The notes: a model not told the origin generated them from the letters alone. Positions 1 through 10,940 are shown, numbered from the stretch's first letter. The stretch is 64,000 nt of DNA from Caproiciproducens sp. CPB-2 (GCF_036287215.1 NZ_CP142860.1:124001-188000), one strand, 5' to 3'. A program made the numbers and translations.

Positions 1-1164
1 TTCGGCGCCGTCGACAATCTGCTTTCGCCGTTCCTTCTGTTCCGGGGAAAGCAGCGAAAGATTCCGGGTGCTGTCCTTCGGTGCGCGGAAGCAGAAATCC
101 TCCCGCGCGTCCGGTTCGGCCCGCACCGCGCCGGAAAAGTCGACGGTGATGCCGTCGGTTTCCTCCGTATCGGCAAAGGCTTCCGTAAATCTTCCGCCCT
201 TTTCCGCGTGAATGTGAACGCTGCCGAAGCCAAGCGTAACCCCGGCCCGTCCCGCTTCGTCGGTGACGACGGCGGCCACCGGGAAAAACTCGGCGCCGTT
301 GAGCAGCTCGAACCCCACGGTCACGCCGGAAACCGGCCCCGAAGCGTCCGTAACCGTGACGGTGAAGCGGCGCGCGTCCGCGTATCTCCGGATTTCGTTC
401 AGAACGATGGTCTGTCCGTCCGTGCAGATGGCTTCCTCCCCCTCGATCGGCAGGAAGGATTTGCTGTCCATCAGCATGGAGCGCGCGGCGGCCTCCGTGA
501 ACCAGCCGCGGTTGAGCACCGGCTCCGGTTCGCACGCGCCGAGGAAATACCATTCCCCGTCGCACCAGACCTCCACCCACGCGTGATTGTCGTCGCAGTG
601 CGCCCAGCGGGGCGTATAGACCTGCCGTGCGGGGATGCCCACGCTGCGCAGGGCGGTGACGGCAAAGGTGGATTCCTCGCCGCAGCGGCCGTAAGAGGAC
701 CTCAGCGCGGTAAGGGGGGACACGGTCCTTTCGTCGGTGGCCTGATAGGTGACGTGCTCGGCGCACCAGACGTTTATCTCCAGCGCGGCCTCCTTCATAC
801 CCATGCCCCGGATTCTTTTGTTCAGGGCGTCATAAAAGAAATTGCGGCAGTCTTCTATCTTCTCATTGTTGATCCGGTAGTATAAAACGTAATTCAGAAA
901 AATATTCTCAGGAATCCGGCCGCCCCACGGGGAGTGCTCCCTCAGGAACAGGCCGAAATCCACATAGCTCAGGTAAAGGGAAAAATCGTAGTCCCCCAGG
1001 TCGGCGGACGGCATGGTGCTGTAAAAAAACTCCATGGCGGTCCGCCGGCCGCCCTCGCAGCCGTCCAGCCGCGAAAGGATTTCCCCGCCGCGCAGCCCTA
1101 AAGTGGACTGCGTTTTGAGGAACTGCCGGTGAACGGAGTCCTGTAACTCCTGTGAAAATATCAT
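1..1164 (-). CDS. Transglutaminase-like domain protein (3' end beyond window)
   Basis: The protein starts at an ATG (complement of 1162-1164) behind AGGAGG, and its C-terminus lies off the left edge, so about 388 residues are visible. The transglutaminase-like core shows the Cys in YGRCGEES (about residue 161) and the His in DNHAWVEVW (about residue 194), followed by EWYFLGACEPEPVLNRGWF. Downstream, a segment reading DASGPVSGVTVGFEL resembles an Ig-like/carboxypeptidase-regulatory repeat. No signal peptide is visible, so a cytoplasmic protease or amidase-like role is likelier than cell-wall crosslinking. It follows oppF by 33 bp on the same strand and is probably the last gene of the opp operon, which fits peptide breakdown, but the substrate is unknown. 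Confidence 0.8.
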   Translation of the reverse strand, partial: MIFSQELQDSVHRQFLKTQSTLGLRGGEILSRLDGCEGGRRTAMEFFYSTMPSADLGDYDFSLYLSYVDFGLFLREHSPWGGRIPENIFLNYVLYYRINNEKIEDCRNFFYDALNKRIRGMGMKEAALEINVWCAEHVTYQATDERTVSPLTALRSSYGRCGEESTFAVTALRSVGIPARQVYTPRWAHCDDNHAWVEVWCDGEWYFLGACEPEPVLNRGWFTEAAARSMLMDSKSFLPIEGEEAICTDGQTIVLNEIRRYADARRFTVTVTDASGPVSGVTVGFELLNGAEFFPVAAVVTDEAGRAGVTLGFGSVHIHAEKGGRFTEAFADTEETDGITVDFSGAVRAEPDAREDFCFRAPKDSTRNLSLLSPEQKERRKQIVDGAE

Positions 1165-1197
1165 TTACATGATCCTCCTAACATACGCCCGGACCGC

Positions 1198-3181
<1,984 letters not shown>

Positions 3182-3193
3182 AGCGCGCCCTCC

Positions 3194-4120
3194 TCACTGT
3201 CTCATTCTCGGGTCAAGCGCGTCGCGCAGCCCGTCGCCCAAAATGCTGAAGCAGACCATGATTAAAACGATGACCACGGCCGGGAAAATCAGCAGGAACG
3301 GGAAATTCTGAAGCACCTGGTACCCGTTGTTGATCAGAACACCGAGCGAGGCCTGCGGTTCCGCCAGCCCGATTCCGATAAAGCTCAGAAACGCTTCGGT
3401 GAAAATCGCCGATGGAATGGTGAACATGGCGTTGATGACGATGACGCCCACGGTATTCGGAATCAAATGCTTGGTAATAATTTCTCTGTTGCCGGTGCCC
3501 AGAACGCGGGCGGCCAGAACAAATTCCTGATTTTTCAGCTTTAAAATCTGCGCGCGCACCAATCGCGCCATGTTGACCCATCCGGTGATGGAAAGGGCTA
3601 CGACAATGGTCCAGATGCCGGCGGGCATGACCATCATCAACAGGATGACGATAATCAGCTGCGGGATTCCGACCAGAATTTCAATGATTCTCTGCATCAC
3701 CGCGTCCACCCTGCCGCCGAACAGCGCGGAAACCGCGCCGAAGGTAACGCCGATGAACAGGTCGATAAACGCCGCGGCGACCGCGATCAGCAGGGAAATG
3801 CGCGTGCCCTGCCAGATGCGCGCCCACTGGTCGCGCCCGAACTGGTCGGTGCCGAACAGGTGCGCCGCGCCGGGCCCGTTGTAGGTGTGCAGATAATCGG
3901 TGTCATAAAAGGTGTATTTTGAGAAAACCGGCCCGAATACGGCCAGAAGAATAATCACAACCAGAATCGCCAGACTGACGACAGCCGCCTTGTTCTTCCT
4001 CAGCCGCAGCCAGCCGTCCTGAAACGCGGTCAGGTTGGGGCGGGCAATATGTTCTCTTTCGTCCTTGTCCACCACGGCTTTTGCGAAAAGCTCCTGCGGA
4101 ATCTCCATTTTCTGCGCCAT
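3194..4120 (-). CDS. oppC: Oligopeptide ABC transporter permease OppC
   Basis: This inner-membrane permease has an N-terminal extension with one hydrophobic segment (AAVVSLAILVVIILLAVFGP) before a periplasmic-type loop, then the BPD_transp_1 domain. The EAA-like loop is seen around AARVLGTGNREIITKHLIPNT, which contacts the ATPases. At 308 residues it has the usual OppC/DppC size. It begins 4 bp after the oppB stop and ends 12 bp before oppD. The FGTDQFGRDQWARIWQGTR segment is the classic OppC/DppC signature. Confidence 0.94.
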   Translation of the reverse strand: MAQKMEIPQELFAKAVVDKDEREHIARPNLTAFQDGWLRLRKNKAAVVSLAILVVIILLAVFGPVFSKYTFYDTDYLHTYNGPGAAHLFGTDQFGRDQWARIWQGTRISLLIAVAAAFIDLFIGVTFGAVSALFGGRVDAVMQRIIEILVGIPQLIIVILLMMVMPAGIWTIVVALSITGWVNMARLVRAQILKLKNQEFVLAARVLGTGNREIITKHLIPNTVGVIVINAMFTIPSAIFTEAFLSFIGIGLAEPQASLGVLINNGYQVLQNFPFLLIFPAVVIVLIMVCFSILGDGLRDALDPRMRQ

Positions 4121-4124
4121 ACCG

Positions 4125-5066
4125 TCACTCCCCTTTCCCGCCGGAGGCCAGGCGGATTCTCGGGTCGATTACCGAATAAAGGATATCGACCACCATCACC
4201 ACAAAGATGTAGAACGCGCTGTAGAAAATGGTGATGCCCATAATGGTGGAATAGTCGTTCGTCTTGATGGAATCGACAAACAGGCTGCCGATGCCCGGAA
4301 TGCTGTAGATGTTTTCCACCGCCAGCGAGCCGGTCAGCAGATTGACCACGATCGGCCCCAGGATGGTGACGACGGGGATGATGGAGTTGCGCACCGCGTG
4401 GCGCATCAGCACCTTGAACTGGTTCAGCCCCTTCGCTTTCGCGGTGATAATATAGTCCTGCTCCAGTACGTCCAGCATTTCGGTCCGCATAAACCGCGCG
4501 ATCATCGCCGTCACGCCGAACGACAGTGCGATGGACGGCAGAACGGAGCTTTTCCAGCTTTGCCAGAAGGCGACGGGCAGCACGCCCCATTTTAAGCCCA
4601 CATAGTATTGCAGAAGCGCCGCGGCGACGAAGTTCGGCACGGAAACGCCCAGCACGGCCACCACCATGGTAAAGTAGTCGATGCCGCTGTTGTGCCGCCA
4701 CGCGGCGATGATCCCCAGGATCAGCCCGATGGAAAGGCCGATCAGGATCGCCTGGACGCCGATCAGCGCGGACGGGCCGATACGCCCCAGAATGACCCCG
4801 GAAACCGGCTGGCCCGTGTAGAAAAAGGAGGTCCCGAAATCCCCCCTGAACACATTGCCGATATATTTCCCGTACTGCACGATTACCGGATCGTTCAGGC
4901 CGTATTTTTCAAGGAACTGTGCCTGCTGCGCCGCCGACAGCAAAGAGAATCGCTCCGCGTCGAACGGGGTGCCCGGCAGCTTCTTCATCAGAAAGAAGGT
5001 CGTGGTGACGATGATCAGCAGCGTAATCAGCAGATACACAATCCGTTTACAGATATATTTGAACAT
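4125..5066 (-). CDS. oppB: Oligopeptide ABC transporter permease OppB
   Basis: This is the first permease of the importer, with an N-terminal membrane segment (RIVYLLITLLIIVTTTFFLM), several further hydrophobic spans and the EAA loop around AKGLNQFKVLMRHAVRNSIIP. The 313-residue length is typical. The start has AAGGAGG with 9-nt spacing. It is separated from oppA by 185 bp holding a strong hairpin and a dispersed palindromic repeat, which may lower oppB-F expression relative to the binding protein. Confidence 0.94.
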   Translation of the reverse strand: MFKYICKRIVYLLITLLIIVTTTFFLMKKLPGTPFDAERFSLLSAAQQAQFLEKYGLNDPVIVQYGKYIGNVFRGDFGTSFFYTGQPVSGVILGRIGPSALIGVQAILIGLSIGLILGIIAAWRHNSGIDYFTMVVAVLGVSVPNFVAAALLQYYVGLKWGVLPVAFWQSWKSSVLPSIALSFGVTAMIARFMRTEMLDVLEQDYIITAKAKGLNQFKVLMRHAVRNSIIPVVTILGPIVVNLLTGSLAVENIYSIPGIGSLFVDSIKTNDYSTIMGITIFYSAFYIFVVMVVDILYSVIDPRIRLASGGKGE

Positions 5067-5091
5067 TCCGTATGCCCTCCTTTATCTTATC

Positions 5092-5189
5092 AGCATTTCC
5101 AGTTGATTCTGCAACAAGTTTGCGTTTCTCCCCGCCTTTGGCGGGGAGAAAGGTGTTTTGTCCCGCAGACTGAAATGGAATTACTGCAG
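5092..5189. repeat. Dispersed palindromic repeat, copy 1
   Basis: The unit is about 98 bp with a 12-bp perfect core stem (5125-5136 with 5140-5151) and outer complementary ends (CATTT/CAGT against ACTG/AAATG). A second copy lies at 19,392-19,490. The flanks are nearly identical between copies, while the core stems differ in sequence but stay paired on both sides. It lies inside the opp operon between oppA and oppB. Confidence 0.75.
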
Positions 5190-5193
5190 TGAT

Positions 5194-5230
5194 GACAAAG
5201 AGGAGGTCATTGACGATCCTCCTCTTTGTC
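5194..5230 (-). other. Strong hairpin between oppA and oppB
   Basis: A 13-bp perfect stem (GACAAAGAGGAGG with its complement) and an 11-nt loop lie just downstream of the oppA stop. On the transcribed minus strand there is no U-run after it, so it looks more like an mRNA-stabilising or partial-attenuation hairpin than an intrinsic terminator. This is typical where the binding-protein gene is expressed more than the downstream permease genes. Confidence 0.6.
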
Positions 5231-5251
5231 TTTATAGAATATAAGGTAAAT

Positions 5252-6898
5252 TTATTTTAAGGAAGCATATTTGAATTCGATCGGCGGCCCAAACGGATGG
5301 GTGACCAGATTCTCTACGCTCGGTTTTGTCAGGTAGGCAAAGCCTCTGTAGAACAGCGGGGAAACAACCGCGTCTTCGGAAACCAGCGTCTTTTCGGCGG
5401 AGAGCATATCCTGCAGGCGTTTCGCGTCGTCGGTCTGTTTCTTCGCGTCGGCAATCAGGGAGTTGTAGGTGTCGCTCTTGTAGTTTCCGCGGTACGGCGT
5501 GCCGTTGGTCCACAGGTCCATATAGGTCATGGCGTCGTCATAGTCGGCGCCCCACGCGGTGACGGCCATCTGGTAGTTGTTGTCGTCCATCAGCTGATTC
5601 TTTGCTTTCTTTGTTTTGGAGTCGATCTTGACGTCGATTCCCAGATTCTTCTTGAATTCGCCCTGAATATAGGTGGCGACTGTCTTTGTCACGGAATCGT
5701 CTTCCGTCAGAAGGGTCAGGGAAGGCGCGCTGCCCAGCTCCTTTACGCCCTTCTCCCAGTATTCCTTGGCTTTTGCGGCGTCAAAGGTGGTGATGTCGCC
5801 GTTCAGCCCACGGAAGGATTTGGTGCCGTCGCCGTACATGCCGTTGGCGATCAGGCCGGTAGCCGGAGCGGAGCCGTCCGCCAGAACAACGTCCGCCAGG
5901 GTCGCGCGGTCCACGGCGTAGCCGAGGGCAAGGCGGATGTTCTTGTTGGAAACCGCTTTATTGGCAAGGTTGAACTGGAGGTAGTTGGTCCTGAATTCGC
6001 TGGTGGAGCTGAATTCGGCGCTGGACTTCATTGCCGGCACATCGGAAGAGGAAAGCGTTACCCGGGAGAGCTCGCCGGACTTGTAAGCGTTGAGCGCGGT
6101 GGCCTGCTCCTTGATAATGCGGACATTGACGTTGGAAACCTTGACGTTTGCCGCATCCCAGTAGCTGTCGTTCTTCTTGAGGGTGCTGCCGCTTGCCGGG
6201 TCATAGGTGGCAAGGGTGTACGGGCCGCAGTAAATCATATTTTCCGCTTTCAAGCCATAGTTTGCGCCCTGTGACTTGACATATTCCTCGTTGAGCGGGA
6301 AGAACATGGGCAGAACGGTCAGTCTGACAAAATAAGGGGTGGGCTGCTTGAGCTTTACTTCTAAAGTCTTGTCGTCGAGCGCCTTTACTCCGACGTCCTC
6401 CGCCTTGGCCTTGTTGTCAAGGTACTCGGCGCCGTTTACTATGTAATCCGTCATAATGAAGGAATAGCCGTTGGTGGCGTCCGTGCTCATCTGCTTGAGC
6501 CAGGAGAACACAAAGTCCTTTGCGGTGAGCGCGGTGCCGTTGCTCCATTTCAGGCCGTCCCTCAGGGTAAAGGTGTAGGTCAGCTTGTCGTCGGATACCT
6601 TGTAGCTTTCCGCCAGCGCCGGTTCCGGCTCATGCTTTTCGTTCAGGCGGTAAAGACCCTCGGATACGTTGTTCAGGATGGTAAACGAGTTGTTGTCGGA
6701 CGCGGCCCACTGCACCATGGTCCTGATTTCATTGGTGTCGTAGACGGTGATGGTGCCGTCCGAGGTTTTTGCGGTACCTTCGGACTGGGCCGGGCCGGAT
6801 GCCGCGGCGCTGCTCGCTGTGCCGGTAAAGCCGCAGCCGCTGGTTGCCAGTACCATGGAAGCCGCAAGAATCAGCGCAAGCAGTTTGCTCTTTTTCAT
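5252..6898 (-). CDS. oppA: Oligopeptide ABC transporter substrate-binding lipoprotein OppA
   Basis: This is the extracytoplasmic peptide-binding protein of the SBP_bac_5 family. The N-terminus MKKSKLLALILAASMVLATS is a lipoprotein signal peptide with cleavage before Cys in LATSGC, followed by a Ser/Ala-rich linker. The body has family landmarks such as GLKWSNGTALTAKDFVFSW and CGPYTLATYDP, and the length of 548 residues is usual. The ATG at 6898 is chosen over an upstream in-frame GTG because it places the charged n-region first. It is the first gene of the operon, behind a near-consensus promoter and an operator shared with the divergent ROK regulator. Confidence 0.93.
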   Translation of the reverse strand: MKKSKLLALILAASMVLATSGCGFTGTASSAAASGPAQSEGTAKTSDGTITVYDTNEIRTMVQWAASDNNSFTILNNVSEGLYRLNEKHEPEPALAESYKVSDDKLTYTFTLRDGLKWSNGTALTAKDFVFSWLKQMSTDATNGYSFIMTDYIVNGAEYLDNKAKAEDVGVKALDDKTLEVKLKQPTPYFVRLTVLPMFFPLNEEYVKSQGANYGLKAENMIYCGPYTLATYDPASGSTLKKNDSYWDAANVKVSNVNVRIIKEQATALNAYKSGELSRVTLSSSDVPAMKSSAEFSSTSEFRTNYLQFNLANKAVSNKNIRLALGYAVDRATLADVVLADGSAPATGLIANGMYGDGTKSFRGLNGDITTFDAAKAKEYWEKGVKELGSAPSLTLLTEDDSVTKTVATYIQGEFKKNLGIDVKIDSKTKKAKNQLMDDNNYQMAVTAWGADYDDAMTYMDLWTNGTPYRGNYKSDTYNSLIADAKKQTDDAKRLQDMLSAEKTLVSEDAVVSPLFYRGFAYLTKPSVENLVTHPFGPPIEFKYASLK

Positions 6899-7033
6899 AA
6901 AAGGAATCACTTCTTTCTTTATGTAGTTGATATTGTTGAATTCTGTACAAAGTAAACAGTTTCTTTCTACAGAATACCGCTGATGGGGAACACGGCAGGT
7001 GAATGATCGCCGTGTGAAAGATGCAAAATCATT

Positions 7034-7054
7034 AGTTTGTTTTGTTTCCGAACT
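7034..7054. promoter_or_regulatory. Putative ROK operator at the opp promoter
   Basis: AGTTTGTTTTGTTTCCGAACT is a 21-bp near-palindrome matching 15 of 21 positions of the element at 7169-7189. It lies 13 nt downstream of the opp -10 box, a position where bound repressor would block transcription. The binding protein is inferred from context. Confidence 0.6.
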
Positions 7055-7067
7055 ATTAACAGATTTG

Positions 7068-7096
7068 ATATTACCACCAACTCAGTAAAATGTCAA
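7068..7096 (-). promoter_or_regulatory. opp operon sigma-A promoter
   Basis: On the minus strand TTGACA (7096-7091) is followed after exactly 17 nt by TAATAT (7073-7068), a near-consensus vegetative promoter. It would produce an oppA leader of about 160 nt. Confidence 0.75.
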
Positions 7097-7130
7097 TCGA
7101 AATAACTGTTTTTTATTTAAAATCCAGGTA

Positions 7131-7159
7131 TTGTAATTAATATTCTCCCGTGATATGAT
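7131..7159 (+). promoter_or_regulatory. Promoter of the ROK regulator gene
   Basis: TTGTAA (7131-7136) and TATGAT (7154-7159) are separated by 17 nt. The predicted start of transcription falls at about 7166, right next to the palindrome at 7169, which suggests autoregulation. Confidence 0.65.
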
Positions 7160-7168
7160 TAATGAAAA

Positions 7169-7189
7169 AGTTCGTATAGAGTACGAACT
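7169..7189. promoter_or_regulatory. Putative ROK operator at its own promoter
   Basis: AGTTCGTA and TACGAACT form a perfect 8-bp inverted repeat around a 5-nt spacer (21 bp in all), lying over the predicted transcription start. The near-identical element at 7034-7054 sits at the opposing opp promoter, so one regulator probably controls both. Confidence 0.65.
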
Positions 7190-7212
7190 ATAACCTTTTT
7201 GAACGGATCGTG

Positions 7213-8445
7213 ATGAACATCAAACAGACTGTGGACCAAACACATATCAGGTCAATCAACCAAAGGGTGATTCTGGACAAAATCTATAGCGACGAGCCGA
7301 TTTCCAGGGCCGAACTGGCGCGTGAGCTGTTCATCAGCAAGTCCGCTATGACGGAAAATATTGCAGCTTTGCTGAACATGGGCATCATACAGGAGTTCGG
7401 CGAGGGGGTTTCCATGTCCTCCGGAGGCAGAAAACCGATTTTGTTGAAATTTAACAAAACATACCAGTATATGATTGCGATTGAGCTGAATTTCGAGGAC
7501 CCGATTTTCGTGCTTGCCAATCTGGGTGGGGAGATCATCAATAAATTTACGGTAAACATTTCCAATGATTCCCCTTACGCCACCAGACTGGAGCTGGTGC
7601 TGAATGCGGTCAGGCTTCTGCTTTCCTCCAACAACCTGACCAGCGGGGACCTGGCCATCATCGCCATTTCGTGCCCCGGCATCTATGACCCGGTCAACAG
7701 GACCTTTTTTGCCAACTCCAATTTTGCCAACTGGAACATGGGCGATTTTTCGCGGCAGATGGAGGAGTGCTTCGGCACCTCGGTGCTGGTGGTCAACGAC
7801 GTGAACGCGGCGGCGGTGGGAGAGTTCACCAGCGGCGCGGGAAAAAATTCCAGGGACCTCGTATACGTCAGCGGCGGCCTCGGGCTGGGCGCGGGCATTA
7901 TCCTGAACGGAGAGCTTTACGGGGGGAGCGCCAACTGCGCCGGTGAGATCGCGAACGAGATCACCATTCAAAACGAGACGGCCCGCGCGCGCGGGATGTC
8001 CTTCAACAATCTGGGCGGCTCGGCCAACATCCACGGACTGACGGACAAAATCCGCAGGGAAGCGCCGCAGAGCACGCGGGACGCTTTTGCCGCCCTCGGG
8101 AAAAGCCCCGAAAAGATCGGATTCAAGGATATTATCCGGGTGTGGCGGGACGGCGACCCGTTCCTGAAAGCATGTGTGGACGACATTGCGGTCATTATCG
8201 GCGGAAGCATTTCCAACATTGTCTGTCTGCTGAACTGCGATCTGGTGATATTCGGCGGGGAATATACCGTTTTTCACGCGCAGATGCTTCCGATCATCAA
8301 CCGGATCGTGCGGGAAAACGCGTTTGCCCCGGTACAGGTGGTTCCCGCCCTGCTGGAAAAGAATTCGGGAATATACGGCCTTTTTGCGCTGTCCAAAGAG
8401 GTGATCTTCGACAGGCTGTGCAACCAGGGCCACGAACGTACATAA
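7213..8445 (+). CDS. ROK-family transcriptional repressor
   Basis: An N-terminal winged helix (about residues 15-65, ending at GIIQEFGEG) precedes the ROK/ASKHA domain. The ROK domain shows the catalytic-type Asp in VVNDVNAAAVGE and the phosphate loop SGGLGLGAGIILNGELYGG. The usual zinc motif CxCGxxGC is not evident, suggesting a regulator rather than an active sugar kinase. The ATG at 7213 is one codon after a GTG that could also serve. It is divergent from the opp operon and shares operators with it, so it likely represses opp in response to an unknown sugar or metabolite. Confidence 0.85.
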   Translation: MNIKQTVDQTHIRSINQRVILDKIYSDEPISRAELARELFISKSAMTENIAALLNMGIIQEFGEGVSMSSGGRKPILLKFNKTYQYMIAIELNFEDPIFVLANLGGEIINKFTVNISNDSPYATRLELVLNAVRLLLSSNNLTSGDLAIIAISCPGIYDPVNRTFFANSNFANWNMGDFSRQMEECFGTSVLVVNDVNAAAVGEFTSGAGKNSRDLVYVSGGLGLGAGIILNGELYGGSANCAGEIANEITIQNETARARGMSFNNLGGSANIHGLTDKIRREAPQSTRDAFAALGKSPEKIGFKDIIRVWRDGDPFLKACVDDIAVIIGGSISNIVCLLNCDLVIFGGEYTVFHAQMLPIINRIVRENAFAPVQVVPALLEKNSGIYGLFALSKEVIFDRLCNQGHERT

Positions 8446-8557
8446 TGTATTTTTTAACGGCGTACCGCAAAATCCGATCATTGCAGGATAGGACCCGCTT
8501 ATTCAACGTTTATGCTGTGTCCGCCGTGAAATTGCCGAAACAGAAACAATTGTCGTT

Positions 8558-9175
8558 TCAATAGCCGAGGGTTTCATTTACAAGGATGATTTTGAATCGG
8601 TTTTTGTCAAAGTTGCCGGTAATAAGGACAAAATCGTTGCAGATCCGCTGCTCGTGGCGGCAGTCGACACACCGGCCGAGCTTTGCGCAGGGGGTGTTTT
8701 TGCCAAGCCTTTTCGCGTCCAGGGGCGCCGCGACCTGTCGGGCGCGCTCCACCGCTTCCTGCACGGAGCCGACGATTTTATTTACCCCGATGACAACGAT
8801 CACCTGTTTCGGGCCGTACACCATAGGGGCCACCCGGCTGCCGTTTCCGTCGATGTTGAACAGCCTGCCGTCCCGGGTCACCGCGTTTGTGCCGGTAAGG
8901 AACGTGTCCGCGGAAAAGTTTTTAATGTAGAGCTCCCGCTTTTCTTCCGGGGAGAGCCCTTCGCGGTATTTGTCGAGGAAAACAAAATCCCCGTTCCGCA
9001 GAAAATCATACACGCCGAGCTGCTCCAGCGTGACGGAATCCCCGCATCCGACCGTTTCTCCGGGACGGAGGAGCTTTGAAAGCAGTCCGGTTACCTCCTC
9101 GCGGCTTTCCGCGAAATAACCCGTCATTCGGTTTCTTTGCAGCTGACGGAGGGTCTGTTCGATTTTATCGTCCAT
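8558..9175 (-). CDS. LUD-domain protein (lactate utilisation YkgG/LutC-like family)
   Basis: This stand-alone LUD (DUF162) protein has about 205 residues, with landmarks GDSVTLEQLGV, FLTGTNAVTRDGRLFNIDGNGSR and IVVIGVNKIVGSVQEAVERAR. The C-terminal CAKLGRCVDCRHEQRICN carries four cysteines that could bind metal. Family members are linked to lactate oxidation by LutABC, but no LutA or LutB partner lies nearby, so the role here is unknown. The start at 9175 follows GGGTGA; an in-frame start five codons upstream is possible. It converges with the ROK gene. Confidence 0.8.
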   Translation of the reverse strand: MDDKIEQTLRQLQRNRMTGYFAESREEVTGLLSKLLRPGETVGCGDSVTLEQLGVYDFLRNGDFVFLDKYREGLSPEEKRELYIKNFSADTFLTGTNAVTRDGRLFNIDGNGSRVAPMVYGPKQVIVVIGVNKIVGSVQEAVERARQVAAPLDAKRLGKNTPCAKLGRCVDCRHEQRICNDFVLITGNFDKNRFKIILVNETLGY

Positions 9176-9242
9176 TCGTTTCACCCGCATTCGATAGAAT
9201 AACAGTATTATACCACAGGCGCAGCGCGCCGTCGCGGGTCAT

Positions 9243-10793
9243 TTATAAATCGGAACGGCAAAGCTCCATGAGCGACCGGTTCATTTCATCAAATCCCTGC
9301 TCGGAGGAAAGGACCACCAGATAGTCGCCGGGCAGAATCTGTGTTTCCCCGTTGGGGACCAGCTCCTTTTTTCCCCTGTGCAGGGATACGATCAGCGCGC
9401 CCTCCGGCCAGCCGACGTCTTTCACCTTTTTTCTGGCAACCTTAGAGCCAAGCTCCACCGGAATTTCAATGATGGCGCCCGCCTTTTTCCCGCCGGCGCT
9501 ATCCTTTTCCTCATCGGTCAGCCGTTCCAGCAGCACCTCGTAAACCGGGGAGATTTTCAGCACATCGGAGGTAAGCAGCGCAATAAAAGCGACTGCCGCG
9601 ACCGGCAGCAGGTGTACCAGCGAACCCGTCATTTCCGCCATCAGCAGGATGCTGGTGACGGGCGCTTTTACGGAGCCGGACATGGCTCCCGCCATTGCGC
9701 AGACGCAGAACGCGGGAATATAGTCCGCCGACAGGCCCCATACGGTAATCATTTTCCCGAAAATACACCCGGTCATGGCCCCCAGGGAGAGGATGGGCAT
9801 AAAAATACCGCCGGGAATCCCGCTTCCGAAACAGACACAGGTAAAGGCGAGCTTCATAACCAGATAGATCCCCAGCAGGGAAATGCTGATCTGGGCGCTT
9901 TCGGACAGCTTGATCAGATTCTGGCCGCCGCCCAGCACCTGGGGAATCAGCAGCCCGCAGGGCAGGGCAAGAAGCAGCGCGGCGCCGGGACGCAGAAAAG
10001 CGGGCAGCTTCGCGTAGAGCAGGCTAATGTCCAGCAGGCCCTTGTTGGCAGCGGCCCCCACAATTCCGGAGAGAATCCCAAGAGGCAGCAGCAGGCCGTA
10101 ATATCGGATGGGCAACTGTGGGATGTCTGTATAATTCAGCACCGGCTTCAGCCCGAAAAAATATTTTGATACCAGATCGGCCGTCAGCGCGGCCGTGGTT
10201 GCGCCAATCAGGATATTGGGGGAAAAAGTCCGGTGAATTTCCTCCAGCGCAAACATAATCCCGGACAGCGGCGCGTTAAACGCTGCCGAAAGACCGGCCG
10301 AAGCGCCCGCGGTAATCAGACAGTTTTCCTCCAGCTTGTTTTTTCCGGCCTTCTTTGCGAACGCCTGGCTGCCGGCGGCCCCGATCTGGATGGACGGACC
10401 TTCCCTGCCCAGAGAAACGCCGAAAAAAGACGTCAGGATTCCCGCCAGATAACGCACAAGCAGTACGGTGTGCCATTTGATTTTCATTCCGAACAGGACG
10501 ATTCCCGCAACCTGCGGAATTCCGCTCCCCTTCGCGTACGGCTCCAGCTTTACCAGCCGGTAGGTAAGGTATCCTGCAATCGCGATAAAGAGCATCCACG
10601 GAACGATATAGATCGGATGCAGCCGTAAAAACTGATACGCCTCCAGCGATTTTTCGGTGCCGAATTCAATCCCCAGGCGGTAAAGCGTCACCAGAAGCCC
10701 CGCGATCATTCCGGCAATGATTCCCTTATAGGTAACGCTCCATTTCAGTCTGTTCAGATCGGACAGTATTTGATACATTCTCGATTTTTCCAT
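9243..10793 (-). CDS. ClC-type chloride/proton antiporter with C-terminal TrkA-C domain
   Basis: This membrane protein of about 516 residues has the ClC selectivity motifs GSGIPQ, GREGPS and GSGIPGGIFMP. The Glu in GREGP is the external gating glutamate, and EEIHRTF aligns with the internal proton glutamate, so it is likely an antiporter rather than a channel. The last about 80 residues (IEIPVELGSKVARKKVKDVG onward, then LPGDYLVVL) form a RCK/TrkA-C ligand-binding domain. The ATG at 10,793 has GGAGG upstream; an in-frame GTG lies six codons earlier. It is monocistronic and divergent from the XRE-def pair. Confidence 0.9.
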   Translation of the reverse strand: MEKSRMYQILSDLNRLKWSVTYKGIIAGMIAGLLVTLYRLGIEFGTEKSLEAYQFLRLHPIYIVPWMLFIAIAGYLTYRLVKLEPYAKGSGIPQVAGIVLFGMKIKWHTVLLVRYLAGILTSFFGVSLGREGPSIQIGAAGSQAFAKKAGKNKLEENCLITAGASAGLSAAFNAPLSGIMFALEEIHRTFSPNILIGATTAALTADLVSKYFFGLKPVLNYTDIPQLPIRYYGLLLPLGILSGIVGAAANKGLLDISLLYAKLPAFLRPGAALLLALPCGLLIPQVLGGGQNLIKLSESAQISISLLGIYLVMKLAFTCVCFGSGIPGGIFMPILSLGAMTGCIFGKMITVWGLSADYIPAFCVCAMAGAMSGSVKAPVTSILLMAEMTGSLVHLLPVAAVAFIALLTSDVLKISPVYEVLLERLTDEEKDSAGGKKAGAIIEIPVELGSKVARKKVKDVGWPEGALIVSLHRGKKELVPNGETQILPGDYLVVLSSEQGFDEMNRSLMELCRSDL

Positions 10794-10865
10794 TTGTCTG
10801 CGCGCCTCCACTTTCTTTGCAAATTATACCATAAATTCCGGTGAAGGGAATCCTTTCAAAAGAAT

Positions 10866-10925
10866 GTAAGGTCAAGTTGACATAAATGCATTCCTATGCT
10901 ACTATATATGTAAGGTAAACTTTAC
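10866..10925 (+). promoter_or_regulatory. XRE-def promoter flanked by two 16-bp palindromes
   Basis: TTGACA (10,877-10,882) is followed after 17 nt by TACTAT (10,900-10,905). Two related near-palindromes, GTAAGGTCAAGTTGAC (10,866-10,881) and GTAAGGTAAACTTTAC (10,910-10,925), overlap the -35 box and follow the -10 box. They are spaced 44 bp start to start, about four helical turns. This is a plausible autoregulatory site for the XRE protein encoded directly downstream. Confidence 0.6.
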
Positions 10926-10940
10926 TTTGGAGGGCTGAAT

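Noticed and set aside
5194..5230. Hairpin after oppA as an intrinsic terminator
   Set aside because: There is no U-run on the transcribed minus strand, and oppB-F clearly belong to the same operon.
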